This document shows positions 1-10,900 of a stretch of DNA of 64,000 nt, piece by piece; position 1 is the stretch's first letter; every line of letters starts with the position of its first letter. The notes under the pieces were generated by a model. It was not told the DNA's origin, ran no database searches, and saw only the letters and a program-made list of their open reading frames with translations. The translations under genes were made by a program, and so were the position numbers. The stretch is from Channallabes apus (taxonomy: Eukaryota; Chordata; Actinopteri; Siluriformes; Clariidae): the NCBI GenBank assembly GCA_030522415.1, contig CM060106.1, positions 23,514,074 through 23,578,073 of the forward strand, given 5' to 3'.

Positions 1-565
1 TATATCTCTGGTCTTCTCTCTGACGGGTTCCTCCCTAGTTTCTGATGATCTCAATTAGTTTGTAGTGTTGCTTGTCCAAGGAAACCAGTAATCTTGCTTG
101 AAGTGGAGCAGATATAATTCTCAGAAACTCATTACTGATCTTTAAAAAAAAAAAAAAAAAAAGGTAAAAACAAAAATTGGACTGGCTCAAGTTCTTATGT
201 TAGCAAATCTTAATTACAGTGTGTATAAAGTATAGAAAGCAGTACACTACAAACAGCACTCACTCCAAATTAGCTTGTTCTATGTTTACGTCACTTTCCT
301 ATTAATTTTTACATCGTTAACCAACGGTACTTAAATATTATTATTTTCTTCGGCGCCGCTGACTTACTGTATAAACTCCGGTGTTTTTGAAAATCACCAC
401 GTTAGTTAGCTAATGCTAATGCAGGTAATATAGGTGGTTTTAGCTACAGTAGCAAACACGGACACAAAACTCAATCTACAAAGTAGTTGTTCCTGACATA
501 AATCATGAATTTGCTCATAGAAGAGATACATTTAACATAGAAATGACATGAGTTTGCTTTCTTAC

Positions 566-605
566 CTGGTTTAAAGGAGTTTTCTTTGAGAATCTCCACC
601 CGCAT
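566..605 (-). CDS. Candidate first coding exon of an unidentified host gene
   Basis: On the minus strand an ATG at 605 opens a 40-nt reading frame (MRVEILKENSFKPG) that ends in a consensus donor, CAG|GTAAGA. An NRF-1-type site lies about 210 bp upstream, as expected for a CpG-type housekeeping promoter. The rest of the gene would lie left of position 1, and no second exon is evident in 1-565. I do not recognise the protein. A 13-codon reading frame can arise by chance; the support is the start, the donor and the promoter motif together. Confidence 0.35.
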
Positions 606-810
606 GTGATTCAGTCCGTGAAAATGCTGCGTCATGAGACACGGTTTGAAGCAGAAATGTCCTTTGTGAATGGATTAGATTTTTTAATCAGGGGCTTTAA
701 CTAACAGTAACTGAAATACAGGTTCTGATATCCTTCCTTACTTGTTTCAACGTCATGCTCCGGTTTGAGGCGGAAATAAAATTATACCGGCAAAACTATG
801 GTCTAAAGAC

Positions 811-822
811 TGCGCATGCGCA
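811..822. promoter_or_regulatory. NRF-1-type palindromic promoter element
   Basis: Perfect palindrome TGCGCATGCGCA, matching the NRF-1 binding consensus typical of vertebrate housekeeping promoters. It lies about 210 bp upstream of the candidate ATG at 605 (minus strand). Similar cores occur inside mobile elements at 5820-5829 and 24141-24152, so the motif alone does not prove a promoter. Confidence 0.45.
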
Positions 823-1074
823 AATCACACTCAACCTAATAAGAGTACCTTGATCAAAATGAAATATTTCACTTTGGTTTCCTGCTGTAAACAGCATTAT
901 ACTAAAAAAAAAAAAAAAAAAAAAAGATTCACCCATAAGCATAAATTAGACACTTCAGTTAAAAAGAGCAAATTATTTTTTTTACTAATAGAATGAGAAA
1001 AAAAAACACATTAAACTAGGTTTACTTTTTTCAGTGGATCCCTCAATAATTTCTGTCTCCTTTGCCTGTGTTTG

Positions 1075-1216
1075 ATAATGTGAAGCACATATACACTCAT
1101 TCATCATGAAAGATCTATTATAAAACAAAATAAAATTCATGTTCGCTTCAGCACTGTTCATCCGCGTCCTTACATTCATTGTTGTACTTGGTCCGGCTTT
1201 TAGATAAAGTCCTTCC
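1075..1216. repeat. Unclassified interspersed repeat, copy 1 of 2
   Basis: About 140 bp is clearly similar and same-oriented to 38527-38691. Shared blocks include gaagcacatatacac, aaataaaattcatgtt, and tgttgtacttggtc followed by ttttagataaagtccttcca. In both places the similarity stops at the edge of a gypsy-type relic. No coding potential or terminal repeat is visible. Confidence 0.7.
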
Positions 1217-1236
1217 ATGCGCCATCTGGCGGATAT

Positions 1237-1626
1237 TCAGTGAAGCGCAACACATTTATTTAAAATTCCCGAATGTTGCCTCCGGCAAGACGCGGCACGC
1301 CGCGCGCTAAATTGCGGCATCCCGCGGGAAAACACGCAGGGTTTTAAGGGCGACATCTGTATGTTGATTCGCACGGAACGACGAGCCCGTTTCTTCAGAT
1401 GGCTCCCAGACACGGTGCGGATGCTGAGGGCTGGGTTGGGCACTTTGCCAGCGCGCTCGCCTGGTCCCAACACTCCGTTGCGGAGTAGTGAAACAGTGGA
1501 GCCGGTGTCCACAAGCGCCCGCAGCGGGACGCCGTCCAGCACACAATCCACGTAGATCCCAGCGCGTTGTCCCACATGTCCCGAACGGAGATCGACTCCG
1601 CCAATTGGGGAAACAGAATCGGCCAC
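1237..1626 (-). pseudogene. Retropepsin-like protease relic of a Ty3/gypsy element
   Basis: The 129-codon frame contains the retropepsin active-site signature ALVDTGSTVSLL at about residues 38-49. In a complete element this protease matures the Gag-Pol polyprotein. It lies directly downstream of the gag-like frame in the same direction. The family resemblance fades after about residue 85. No reverse transcriptase follows; the element is cut off near 1237. Confidence 0.75.
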
Positions 1627-1658
1627 GGGAGGTGGCTTCCCCTCGCTGCCTCCCGGAC

Positions 1659-2567
1659 CTAGTTTAACGGCTGCTGGGGTACGTTGTCCTCGCGCCTCGA
1701 AACGTTAGGGCCGTAATCCTGCGGTCCCGGGCCTCTGCGTCGCCGCGGAAGTTCAGCGTCTTGCTCGTAGCCTGGCCGTGACGGGTAGCCCTGTCCCCGG
1801 CCAGGTTCACCTCCCGAGCGCCCCCTAGTGGCGGGAGGTAGCTCGGCTCTTTCGCCGCCATGCTCGACCATGATGGGTTCAGCGCGCAGTGCCTCGGCCA
1901 GAGAACTGGGTGCCACCAACCGCACCAACTGTGACCGCAGCGGTCGGAGCCCCCGGAGGAATGCACGACGAGCTAGCTCTTCCTGCTGGTCGTGCCCGAA
2001 GTCAGGGTAGCCCCGCCGCGCGAGGCATCGCACGTCCATAGCAAACGCGCCCAGTGGCTCTGAAGCGCGCCGCTTGCGGACCGCGAACTCTTCGCCAGCC
2101 GCTTCCCTGCGGTCACCCGCGCCGAACCGGAATGATTCCCGCAGCTTCGCCCAATCCTTCCGCTCCTCGGCCCGGAGGTCCTCGAGCACTCGGAGAGCGT
2201 CACCCTCAAGAGAGAGTGCTACGCGGACCGCGATTTCTGCTGGGGACCAGCCCGCGAGGTCGGCGGCGAGCTCTACCTGCGCAAAAAATGCGTAGGGTTC
2301 GACGGCGCCGTTGTAGAAAGGAAGGCGCAGCTGTAAGTCGCCTCGCCGGTTAGCGGTACCCGGAGCCGTGGCTTGGTCTGTGGGAAGCTCCACCCCGAGG
2401 TCCAGTGCCGGGACCCTCATCTCGCCGCTCTGCCTCTGCCACGCCGCCTTTTTGGTGCTATCACCGTCCGGAAGGTGTTTCCTCTGTAGGAGTTCTGCTG
2501 CCACTCTGCGGCCCTCTTTGATCTTCTTCAGCTCCTCCGCCGTTCGTTCCAACTCGGACATCTCCAT
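1659..2567 (-). CDS. Gag-like polyprotein of a Ty3/gypsy retrotransposon
   Basis: The frame is open from position 2645, but its first codons lie in the LTR and primer-binding site, so the internal Met at 2567 or 2561 is the better start. The product is about 300 residues. It has a coiled-coil-like charged N-terminus (ELERTAEELKKI), a core resembling the retrotransposon Gag domain (PFYNGAVEPYAFFAQVELAA), and an Arg/Gly/Pro-rich tail without a clear CCHC knuckle. It ends just before the protease frame. The long frame suggests a fairly recent insertion, but pol is gone. Confidence 0.75.
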   Translation of the reverse strand: MEMSELERTAEELKKIKEGRRVAAELLQRKHLPDGDSTKKAAWQRQSGEMRVPALDLGVELPTDQATAPGTANRRGDLQLRLPFYNGAVEPYAFFAQVELAADLAGWSPAEIAVRVALSLEGDALRVLEDLRAEERKDWAKLRESFRFGAGDRREAAGEEFAVRKRRASEPLGAFAMDVRCLARRGYPDFGHDQQEELARRAFLRGLRPLRSQLVRLVAPSSLAEALRAEPIMVEHGGERAELPPATRGRSGGEPGRGQGYPSRPGYEQDAELPRRRRGPGPQDYGPNVSRREDNVPQQPLN

Positions 2568-2584
2568 CCCACTTCTGACACCAA

Positions 2585-2818
2585 TGTAGCGTTTTTCAAC
2601 GCTAGCAGAGATCTTGGAGGACGAGTGAGCTTGGTGGCTACCCAATGTAATGACTGGGAGTATTTTATTAACTCAGCACAAGCATAAACACACAGGTCAA
2701 ACACACATACACATGCTTAAACTTGGCCGAAACCACGAACCTAAAACAAATGTCCCACCCAGGGTGAACAACAGAATGCTGGCCCAAACCGGCGGTCGCC
2801 AGCCCCGCCCACGCCACA
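2585..2818 (-). repeat. 5' LTR of the gypsy relic, with adjacent primer-binding site
   Basis: On the minus strand the segment starts TGTGGCG and ends CGCTACA. It is followed after one base by TGGTGTCAGAAGTGGG (2583-2568), a plausible tRNA primer-binding site. A polyadenylation signal (AATAAAA) lies near 2664-2671. No second LTR exists to the left, so the outer boundary at 2818 is inferred from the TG...CA rule. Confidence 0.6.
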
Positions 2819-4459
2819 ATATTAATCATTAATATTTGCTTATTTAAAATTAAAGGGTGACTTTTTGTCCATTGTGTCACATACACTTGTGAGCAATATC
2901 TTAGAACCATGGACATATGAAACAAATAACATTACCTATCTCATAACAGTGGCACACGCATAGACTTGGCTAAAATACCAAAAAGATGGCTAACATTAAT
3001 TTAGATGCCAACACTACCTTGCATTAAATTGAACTGTCACCATCCCCTGTACCATGTCAACCATGTCAATTTGTTCTAGGTCTAGGAATGTCCAAATAAA
3101 ACAAGCCATCTACATAAACATCACTGCAAGCCAGGCAATGGCCAAATACAGTCATGTGTAAAAATTAGTGCCCCCTCTTGTAATTCTATGTTGTTGTGTG
3201 ACAATAAATAAATAATCTTATAATATCAAGTCAGTATAAAGCAAATACAACTTCTGACAAAAAACAACAACAAAAAAACTTTTTCCCCTTGCCATTATTT
3301 ATTTAACAAAAATTACAGGAGAGAACAGGAGATAAGCTCTGCAACTGTGGAGTTCAAAGTGTGATTTCTGACTAGGGATAATTTCAGGGAATGTGACACC
3401 TAAGAGTGTTCTCGCATTAGAGACGCCAGGCCATTTCTGAGTTCTCTTGATCCAAAAGTCTGGTTAATTTTATCAATGTAAACACAAAAATCGGCTTGGG
3501 GCACTTTCACCTGCCCAGGAATGATTGCTGGCACTCACTGGCCAGCGTTCACATTATTATTTCTCTCCACTGACAAAGCAGGAAGGTACAAAAGAGCATT
3601 GTTCCATAAGAAACAACATCAATAACTTAGATATTGCATGATGATTTGGTTTCCTTGTTCTCGCCTTCCTTTTTTGTTTAATGGTGGCTCACAAACCGAC
3701 TAGATGTATATTGCAACCTGCTGTATCGGAGAGTAAAAATACGCAAAAGTATCACTGATTATTATTATTATTATTATTATGTGAATACTGGCCAGCAGGG
3801 GAGTGGGAGAGAGAAGCAATCGTTCCTGGAGACTATACAAATCAATCATGCCTAGTGTGAAAGCTCCTTTAATCTACATAAAAAATGTGTTAACTGATCC
3901 TATCAGGGAAGGAATAGCTTGTATGAGGGGTAGAAGAAGGTGTTGCTAGATTGATTTGATTCAAAATTTTCTAAGAACTCTTTCAATCAACCACAAGTCT
4001 TAAGAGCTGACTTGACCTTTGAGACTGGAGCATTAAGAAATATCACAACAGAGTATGTTGTAAAGCCTTAGTGCAATACTGGAGAATGAACCAATTATGC
4101 TAAGTTTAAATTGCGGTACCAAAAACAACCCCCAAAGAGGATCACAAGGAGAACGAACATCTAAATTGCATTAGATAAATAAACAGAAGCAAGGTAATAA
4201 ACAGCCTTACATGTTAACATTAATATTTTGAACTGAATGTACTAAGACACCACAGATGGAAAAAATGTATGCTAATTATATTAAATCTTAGTATGCCAAA
4301 GATTAGTTTATTTGAAGTCTGTTTTTTTGTATGAAGTAATTTTGTACTAAGTGTATATAAATGTGCTAAAGTGGAACAACTTCAAGTATACAGTACTTAC
4401 AAGTACAGTATATTAAAAGATTTTAGGACCTTTTACAAATGCTGAATGCATCTATATTA
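2819..4459. other. Intergenic or intronic AT-rich sequence, no gene seen
   Basis: No convincing reading frame or exon. A stretch near 3147-3180 (cagtcatgtgtaaaaatta...) resembles one end of a Tc1/mariner-type element, but no partner end is seen. A short ATT microsatellite occupies 3761-3780. Confidence 0.4.
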
Positions 4460-4731
4460 CAGATTGCGAGCATAATTCGTTCCGAAAGCATGCTTGTAAT
4501 CCATAGCACTTGTATATAAAAGCAAATTTCCCCATAAGAAATAACGGAAACTCAGCTAATTCATTCCACAACCCAAAAAATATTCATATAAAAATTATTA
4601 ATACAAAATATAAAGTAAAAATAAAACAAACATGCACTTTACCTTTGAAAGAAATTGTGGCTAGAGTGAGACGAAAAAGGAGAGGAGGAGGAAGAGGGGG
4701 GCTACTGTGTGACTTTCACATACACGCATAC

Positions 4732-5931
4732 CAGGGTTTGACATTATCTTTTTTTCTCATTGGCCAATGTGGCTAGTGGATTTCCGGAGTCACTCGCCAT
4801 TCAGCCTTTTTACTAGCCACAATTTTGTTACCAGAAAATCAAATTTTTTTATTCACCATGATACGTTAATGTTTGTTATATCTAGATTTACTTATAAATG
4901 ACAGCATACACTGTATCACTATAGTAGTAGTCAAGTATTCAGTACTGTTAAGATCCCAATATAAAAACATGTAAACATGAACAGTATATTCTGTTTATTG
5001 AACTTAAATTCAAGCCTCTTACCACATGAAATATACAGATTCAGTACAACTGAACTCATTCTGACATTAAAAATACAGCAACTCAGAACATTTATCATTT
5101 TAGTGGGTTATTATATGTACTATTATCAGGTATTATTATTCATTGTGTATTATTATATCAGAATTCTGAGTTAGGACAATGGACTCTGGTCTATCTTGTA
5201 GTGTTGACTCTTTGTAGTGTGAGGTAATTCAATCAATTGTTGAATTTTCTATCATTCACCATGAAATCTAAATATATTTTAATAGTGATTACTTTTTTAT
5301 ATAATCAGTAAATAACCTGCGAAAGGGGCAAACTTTCTCATCCTGTTGAGAAGCAATAGCCCTTTAAGGAAATGATACACACACACCAAACAGGAAGTAA
5401 AAGTGTGTGTGTGTGTTAGTGATGGGAAGTTCGAATCATTTTAGTGACTCGATTCTTTGAATCTCGTTCATCAAAATGAACGAATCTTTTTTGAGTCATT
5501 TCGTTCATTTGATCAGAAATAAATTCAAATGTTGCGTTTTCAATAAAAATACCCCCAATACGTCTACATACACAAATTTTGGCTATAGTTCCAGTTATGA
5601 AAATATTACAATGTAACTAAGGACATATAATAAACAGAATGAGCAGCTCACCTCTTATATCTTCTCTGAGTCGTTCGTTCTTTTGAATCTATTGCACCGC
5701 ATAGCGTCTATGGGAGTCAGGTGTTAAAAGAACGAACGACTCGAGACTTGAAAACGTATTGCTGAGAATCGTTCAATACTGTTTCCTGTATATAACACAC
5801 GGAGGTTTTGCGATGCTTTGCGCATGCGCGCCCAATAGAAAATGAAAGAATCACTCTCCGAGACGACTCGTTCATCTGAGTCACGTTAAAGATTCGTTCA
5901 AAAAGAAAGAATTGTTCATAAACGACCCATC

Positions 5932-5968
<37 letters not shown>

Positions 5969-6213
5969 GCATGTGTGAACATGTGTAGAGAGAGGTATTA
6001 AATGTCATCATTACATTCATGCGAGTTTTATGCGCGTAATATTACGTTGCAATGTGTTTATTATGACTTTAGAGAAAACTACAACAAAAATATATTGTCA
6101 TACCAAAGAATAAACTACCTGCCAAAGTGGCTAGTGAGACTAAAGTTATTACCCGCCACAGCCAAATTTTTCCCTGCATTTGGCGGGTGGGCAGGTGCCA
6201 ATGTCAAACCCTG
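4732..6213. mobile_element. hAT-like MITE with 14-bp TIRs
   Basis: The ends are CAGGGTTTGACATT (4732-4745) and its exact reverse complement (6200-6213). Flanks ACGCATAC and ACGCAAAC match at 7 of 8 positions, the 8-bp duplication size of hAT elements. No transposase frame is present. It has itself been invaded by the 519-bp element at 5417-5935. Confidence 0.8.
5417..5935. mobile_element. Small hAT-like MITE nested in the larger MITE
   Basis: It begins TAGTGATGGG and ends CCCATCACTA, flanked on both sides by GTGTGTGT, an apparent 8-bp duplication in a GT microsatellite (so ambiguous). Inside are many inverted GAATC/GATTC and GTTCATT/AATGAAC motifs and a GCGCATGCGC core at 5820. Noncoding. 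Confidence 0.7.
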
Positions 6214-6222
6214 ACGCAAACA

Positions 6223-6224
<2 letters not shown>

Positions 6225-6287
<63 letters not shown>
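6225..6287. repeat. (CA)n microsatellite
   Basis: About 31 uninterrupted CA units directly beside the right end of the hAT-like MITE. Confidence 0.98.
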
Positions 6288-6290
<3 letters not shown>

Positions 6291-6770
6291 CGGAATCATT
6301 CTATTCGGAATCAATCTATCATATATTCTATATTCTCATTGCTGTCTGACAGAGAGTCTCTGTCGGCAAAACTCTTTAATAACAACACCTGCTTTTGCCT
6401 CCTTTTAAGGCTTTTGCGGAAAATGCGACACTGCATTGTTGTTAAACAAATTCATCTCCCACACTGCTAGAGCCTTTTTATTTAAATTTAAAAAAAAATA
6501 TGGAGGTCATTGTTGCAGTACAGTTACTCCACTTGGACACAAAAAAAATGCTTTACACGCGAACACACACACATAGACGCAATGTTATACTAAACAGTAC
6601 ATGCGTGCATGGATGTTGACTATAAGAGTGATGCATACGCACTGAACATGAGAGAAGATACCCACAATTCCACAGCGCAAGAGAGAGAAGAACCATTGGC
6701 TCAGTAGTGATCATGTGATGCTCGGCAGAAAAAGAAGGGAAAAAAACAACAACCAGAAGGAAATACAACT

Positions 6771-7607
6771 AAGCAGGAATCTGCGCGAGTAGTCTGATAA
6801 TTTAGTATGTCTAAAAAGCATAGGTGTCAAATTCTGTACAATTTGAAAGTGAAGTAAAATGTTTCTTTAAGATGCCTAGCATGATGGAATTACAATAGTC
6901 AATTCATAAAATCCCTATACTCACCTGAGAGAGAACTGTGTACTCTGAAATTGTACAACTACATTCTTCAAATCTTTTAAAAGTAAAGGCAGAAATTAGA
7001 CAATAATTATTAAAATCACCTGGGTTAGAGCCAGCTTCTTAAGCATGGGTCTAAATGATCTCTATTTTCCATGAGAAAATCAGTAAGACGTTGATTTTAT
7101 TAATGGAGGAACAACTGAGAATGTCTTCATAGTTGCTAAATTATCCAGGCCAGAGGAGAGGCACTCAGTGTAATGAACAACTCTATCTGTATCTGTTCGC
7201 GGTGCAATGGAAGCAGGGCTAAGCAAAGAGACAAGTAGACTAGACATGTAGACAACGAGACAGTAGACAACATTACAGTATGATTGCTTGTGACTTCATA
7301 AAAGATACAGAAATGTCAAAAGGCACAACTTTATGACAGCACTAAGTGGACGACACTAGAGCTAAAATGTGTGTGTTTTTATCTACATATTGTTAGTGCA
7401 AAACAGTCAAGTGTTGCATTAAAACCCTTTTTTAAAAATTACTGACATTATCATAGCACAGGTTAATTTAGCCTATGGGATTTGAAACACACAGTGGCTT
7501 TTTTCCCCAACTCACATGCACTCACATTCCCCCTTCAGCACACCACACTCCTCCCCAAAAATAAAATATACATATAAATAATCATAACCTTTATAATTAC
7601 ATAGAAC
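6771..7607. other. Noncoding stretch with one weak exon candidate
   Basis: Unique-looking AT-rich DNA. On the minus strand near 6973-6925 a short segment is bounded by an AG after a modest pyrimidine tract and a GTGAGT donor and is open in one frame. Its phase does not fit the 12.1-kb exon, so I do not call it a gene part. Confidence 0.35.
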
Positions 7608-7619
7608 AATTCCAATGCT

Positions 7620-7780
7620 GATTGGGTGTGTGAGTGTGTGTATGTGTGTGTGCCCTGCGATGGATTGGCACCCTGTCCAGGGTGTACCCGCCTAGTGCCC
7701 GAAGTCTCCTGGGATAGGCTCCAGGTCCCCCGCGACCCTGAACACAGGATTAAGCGGTATAGAAAATGAATGAATGAATG
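7620..7780 (+). mobile_element. 5'-truncated V-SINE
   Basis: Tail region of the V-SINE described at 8793 (ccctgcgatggattggcacc, then ggataggctccaggt) ending in (GAAT)n. It is bracketed by perfect 12-bp direct repeats aattccaatgct (7608-7619 and 7781-7792), a target-site duplication of LINE-type integration. Confidence 0.9.
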
Positions 7781-7792
7781 AATTCCAATGCT

Positions 7793-8780
7793 AAGTAAGC
7801 TAGCAATATAGCAACACAAGCTAACAAACACAAGTGTTATATTGGCATATTTTGTAACATACATGTAATACTCATGAAGAGATAACACAGCTGATTACCT
7901 TAGTATTTTGCTCATCTCTTTTCATTCCATTTATGTTTTTACACTGGGCACCTGCCTTTACCCTTATTTATTACTAATTGCATTGCTATAAAAAGTTTGA
8001 TGTATGCTTTTTCCTGGCTCCCATAGTTGGGATTCCAGTGGGGAGACCTGAGGTGACGCTCACAAACTAAAATCAGGGTGCTAACAATATTAATTGACCA
8101 ACAGGGTGATATGACAAAATGTGAGGTGCAGAGCAGAGGGACAAGTAATATCTTTCTGCTTCTCATACACACTTTTTCATCACCTGTTGTCTTTGTTTAT
8201 TCAGTGAATCCAAATTGTTGTAGCAGATAGGGCTGTTTACATTTTCATAATCTAACTATCCATGTATTGCCCTGAAATACTGAATAAAAACAGTTAATTT
8301 TCTTAATTAACAACTCTGTCCATTCCATACCGCACCCACTCAATTCTAAGGATTTCAGGTGGTTACCTAAAACTAATTAGAGAACAGTGCTGCCAGGCAT
8401 GGATGGCCTCCAGGAATAGACACATAATTGTGTTAATTAGTGGAGACAGGTGTTTGGAAAATGGAAAGTAACGAGTGAGTAAACATGCAGACATTTATGC
8501 TATTACTTTTTTTCTTTCAGGAACTTAAAATAAAATGAAAATAAAATATAACCTATAACACAAAAGTGGCCAATTTTTAGTGTTCCCCTAAACATCTCAG
8601 AGAAGGCTTGTCCTTTTTATGGAGGCGAGCTTCCCTTAGCTTCCCCGTAATTAGAACTATGATCACGCATAGGTCTACAGAGCTTGACAGTTTTATGGTG
8701 TCACAATAACACCACCTCTTCCTTCTAAATGAGGTTCAGAAATATAAACAAAGCCCAGCGGAACAGCTTGATTCAGATTA
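7793..8780. other. No gene or repeat recognised
   Basis: AT-rich sequence without a long frame, paired splice signals that agree in phase, or terminal repeats. It lies within the apparent long intron system of the minus-strand host gene or downstream of it. Confidence 0.3.
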
Positions 8781-8792
8781 AATAATTATTCC

Positions 8793-9148
8793 ATGGTGTA
8801 GTGGTTAGCACTGTCGCCTTGCACCTCCAGGGTCCGATTCCAGGCCAGGCTCGATTCCTGTCTCTGTGTGCATGGAGTTTGCATGTTCTCCCCGTGCTTG
8901 GTGGGTTTCCTCCGGGTACTCCGGTTTCCTCCCACAGTCCAAAGATATGCAGATTAGGCTAATTGGCGTCCCCAAATTGACCATTGTGTGTGTGTGTGTG
9001 TGTGTGTGCGTGTGTGCTCTGCGATTGATTGGCACGCTGTCCAGGGTGTACCCTGCCTCGTGCCCAGAGTCTCCTGCTATAGGCTCCAGGTCCCCGCGAC
9101 CCTAAATACAGAATAAAGAGGTATAGAAGATGAATGAATGAATAAATG
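8793..9148 (+). mobile_element. Full-length V-SINE
   Basis: A tRNA-like head with an A box (TGGTGTAGTGGTTAGCAC) and a B-box-like GATTCC is followed by the conserved V-SINE body (tgcatgttctccccgtgctt, ctccggtttcctcccacag). Next come a GT microsatellite and the LINE-like tail ending in (GAAT)n. Flanking 12-bp duplications aataattattcc sit at 8781-8792 and 9149-9160. The same tail appears at 7620 and, inverted, at 11730. Confidence 0.93.
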
Positions 9149-9921
9149 AATAATTATTCCGCTGTATAACAGAAAATAACCAACGTTTGATGAATATGGA
9201 AGCTACCAATTAAGGCAAATATAAAAGAATTAGAGAGAGTATTGAAGTTGATCCCCAGTTGACTTAGCCAGATGCTTCAATATTTTGGATATTTGCAGCT
9301 GTTCTCTGGTTTTGTGATGTCAACTGGACTAGTTTAGTAGAAAGGATTCACTACTCATCCAAGTAGCTTCTTTAGTCTAAGCCAGTGGTTCTCAAAGTGT
9401 GGGGCCCCACTAGTGGGGAATACAGACATGACAGGTGGGGCGCAATGAATGGGAGGAAATTAGTGGAAAATAATAGGAAAGTACCTATTCTAATTCATGC
9501 TCTTCTTTAGTGATAATGAAGAGCGTACGCTCAAAACTAACCAATCACACACAAATAAATGATCATTAAATTGAATTGAAACCTGCGCGACCCACTGGGC
9601 AGCGCTGCGCGACTGACAGAAATAGACCACGCTGACCATCAAAGTACATTTTACCCCGCTGGGATGCGCACGTACAGTACAAACCAGCCATGGCAAGGCG
9701 GAAACAATATTAAACAGTCCTGACATTTTAAACAAAATGAGTCGCGCAGGTTTGTGATTCAAGCGGCGCTGCACGATCCTCCGGGCTGCGCAAATAAACC
9801 AGATAATTTCTGCGCTATTCAGATAGTTGCGCTGCGCTATATTGGCGCAGATATTTGGTTAAATCGGGTGCCGCGGTTTCGTCCCACTTTTGATGTGTTT
9901 GGCTTCATATACACTTCGACA

Positions 9922-10188
9922 ATGGAAGAAGACGCTGCAGCAGCAGTGAGTTTACTTACATGTGACAAAACCAACGACGAGGAGATTGTAAAGAAAAAAG
10001 GTGCCTCGTCTGTGGTGTGGAATTGGTTTGGGTATAAGAAAAGTGATACGAATGAGATGAACGTGATTTGCAAGTGCACTGCTTTAACAAGTGGTGGAAA
10101 CACATCAAACCTTTTCTATCATCTGAAATCCAAGCATCCAAACGAATTTGACCAAAGTAAAAAAATGCGGCAAACCTCAGCAATTCAC
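9922..10188 (+). pseudogene. BED-type zinc finger remnant of hAT transposase
   Basis: The frame from the ATG at 9922 (MEEDAAAAVSLL) shows the BED-like pattern VVWNWFGYKK...VICK...NTSNLFYHLKSKHP, a DNA-binding domain of hAT transposases. The second Cys of the expected Cys-x2-Cys pair is not recognisable, since VICKCTALTS lacks the usual spacing. The finger is probably non-functional. The frame continues into noncoding sequence. Confidence 0.65.
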
Positions 10189-10378
10189 AGTTTAAATAAA
10201 ATTACATTATGTAAAACAGTTTCTTTGTGTTTGAATTTTTATTTATGCATTTTCAGATACAAATTGCTATATTGTGATATATATCGTTATCAAGGTAGAA
10301 AATTGCTTCTACCTAAGATTTTGGTTATATCGCCCCCCCTAATGAAGCCTATCTTGAGCTTGGATTCATGGTGGGGAT

Positions 10379-10652
10379 GGTGGGGGCAGAGGAGAGACCC
10401 GTGTGTGTTTTGTGTCTTAAACCGCTGGCAGCAGACCGCATGAGACCCAACAAATTAGGAAGACGCTTAGAGACAACACACTCCAGTCACGTTAATAATT
10501 CACGCGACTTCTTTCAAAGAAAGCTGGCAGAATACAGACAGCAGGAGAATCGCATGGTAAAATCTGAATCAGTGGACAGCAAAACACAAATGTCTTCATT
10601 CAAAGTTGCATACAGAATTGGCCAGTGCAAAAAAACTACAAACGATTGCTGA
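10379..10652 (+). pseudogene. ZBED5/Buster-like transposase fragment
   Basis: The frame contains RPVCVLCLKPLAADRMRPNK, then LETTHSSHV and FFQRKLAEYRQQENRMVKSE. This resembles the second zinc-finger region of ZBED5/FAM200-type proteins, which derive from Buster hAT transposases. After MSSFKVAYRIGQCKK the frame ends; the RNase H-like DDE core is absent. Confidence 0.75.
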
Positions 10653-10900
10653 GCAACTAATAAACATGGGGTCAATTATGCAAAGATAAGTGACAACGTA
10701 AGCCTTTTATAACAATTGCATGTATTTTATCTATTTTGAAGTTGGTGTTATTTGATCTTATTGGTTTAGAAATTGATATTTCAATAAACAGTAAACTTGG
10801 CCGATTTCATCATTATTTTGTTGACAAGTGGGGCTTGAAAATTCGCTCACCCCCTTAAGTGGGGAATGACAGAAAAAGTTTGAGAACCACTGGTCTAAGG

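Larger units (their letters stand above)
4460..6770 (+). mobile_element. pogo/Tigger-like nonautonomous repeat, copy 1, interrupted by a hAT-like MITE
   Basis: The left part (4460-4731) matches 27252-27420 and 15470-15600: gattgcgagcataattcgtt, then ccccataagaaata. The right part (6288-6770) matches 27720-28010 (accattggctcagt..gtgatca). The related copy at 27252 starts TA|CAGTGGAACC, consistent with a TA-targeting pogo/Tigger-type element. That class assignment is inference; no transposase is seen. The two halves are separated by the insertion at 4732-6213. Confidence 0.6.
9383..10892 (+). mobile_element. hAT deletion derivative with ZBED5-like coding relics, copy 1
   Basis: Ends CAGTGGTTCTCAAA and TTTGAGAACCACTG form TIRs, flanked by gtctaagc and gtctaagg (7 of 8 match). 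The element keeps two coding remnants (9922-10188 and 10379-10652) but no catalytic core. It sits between two stretches (9161-9374 and 10901-11520) that may belong to one older repeat. A second, 5'-truncated copy lies at 31397-32869. Confidence 0.85.

Noticed and set aside
6925..6973. Possible 3' exon at 6.9 kb on the minus strand
   Set aside because: Good GTGAGT donor, but the open frame needs phase 2 entry while the 12.2-kb exon ends in phase 0.
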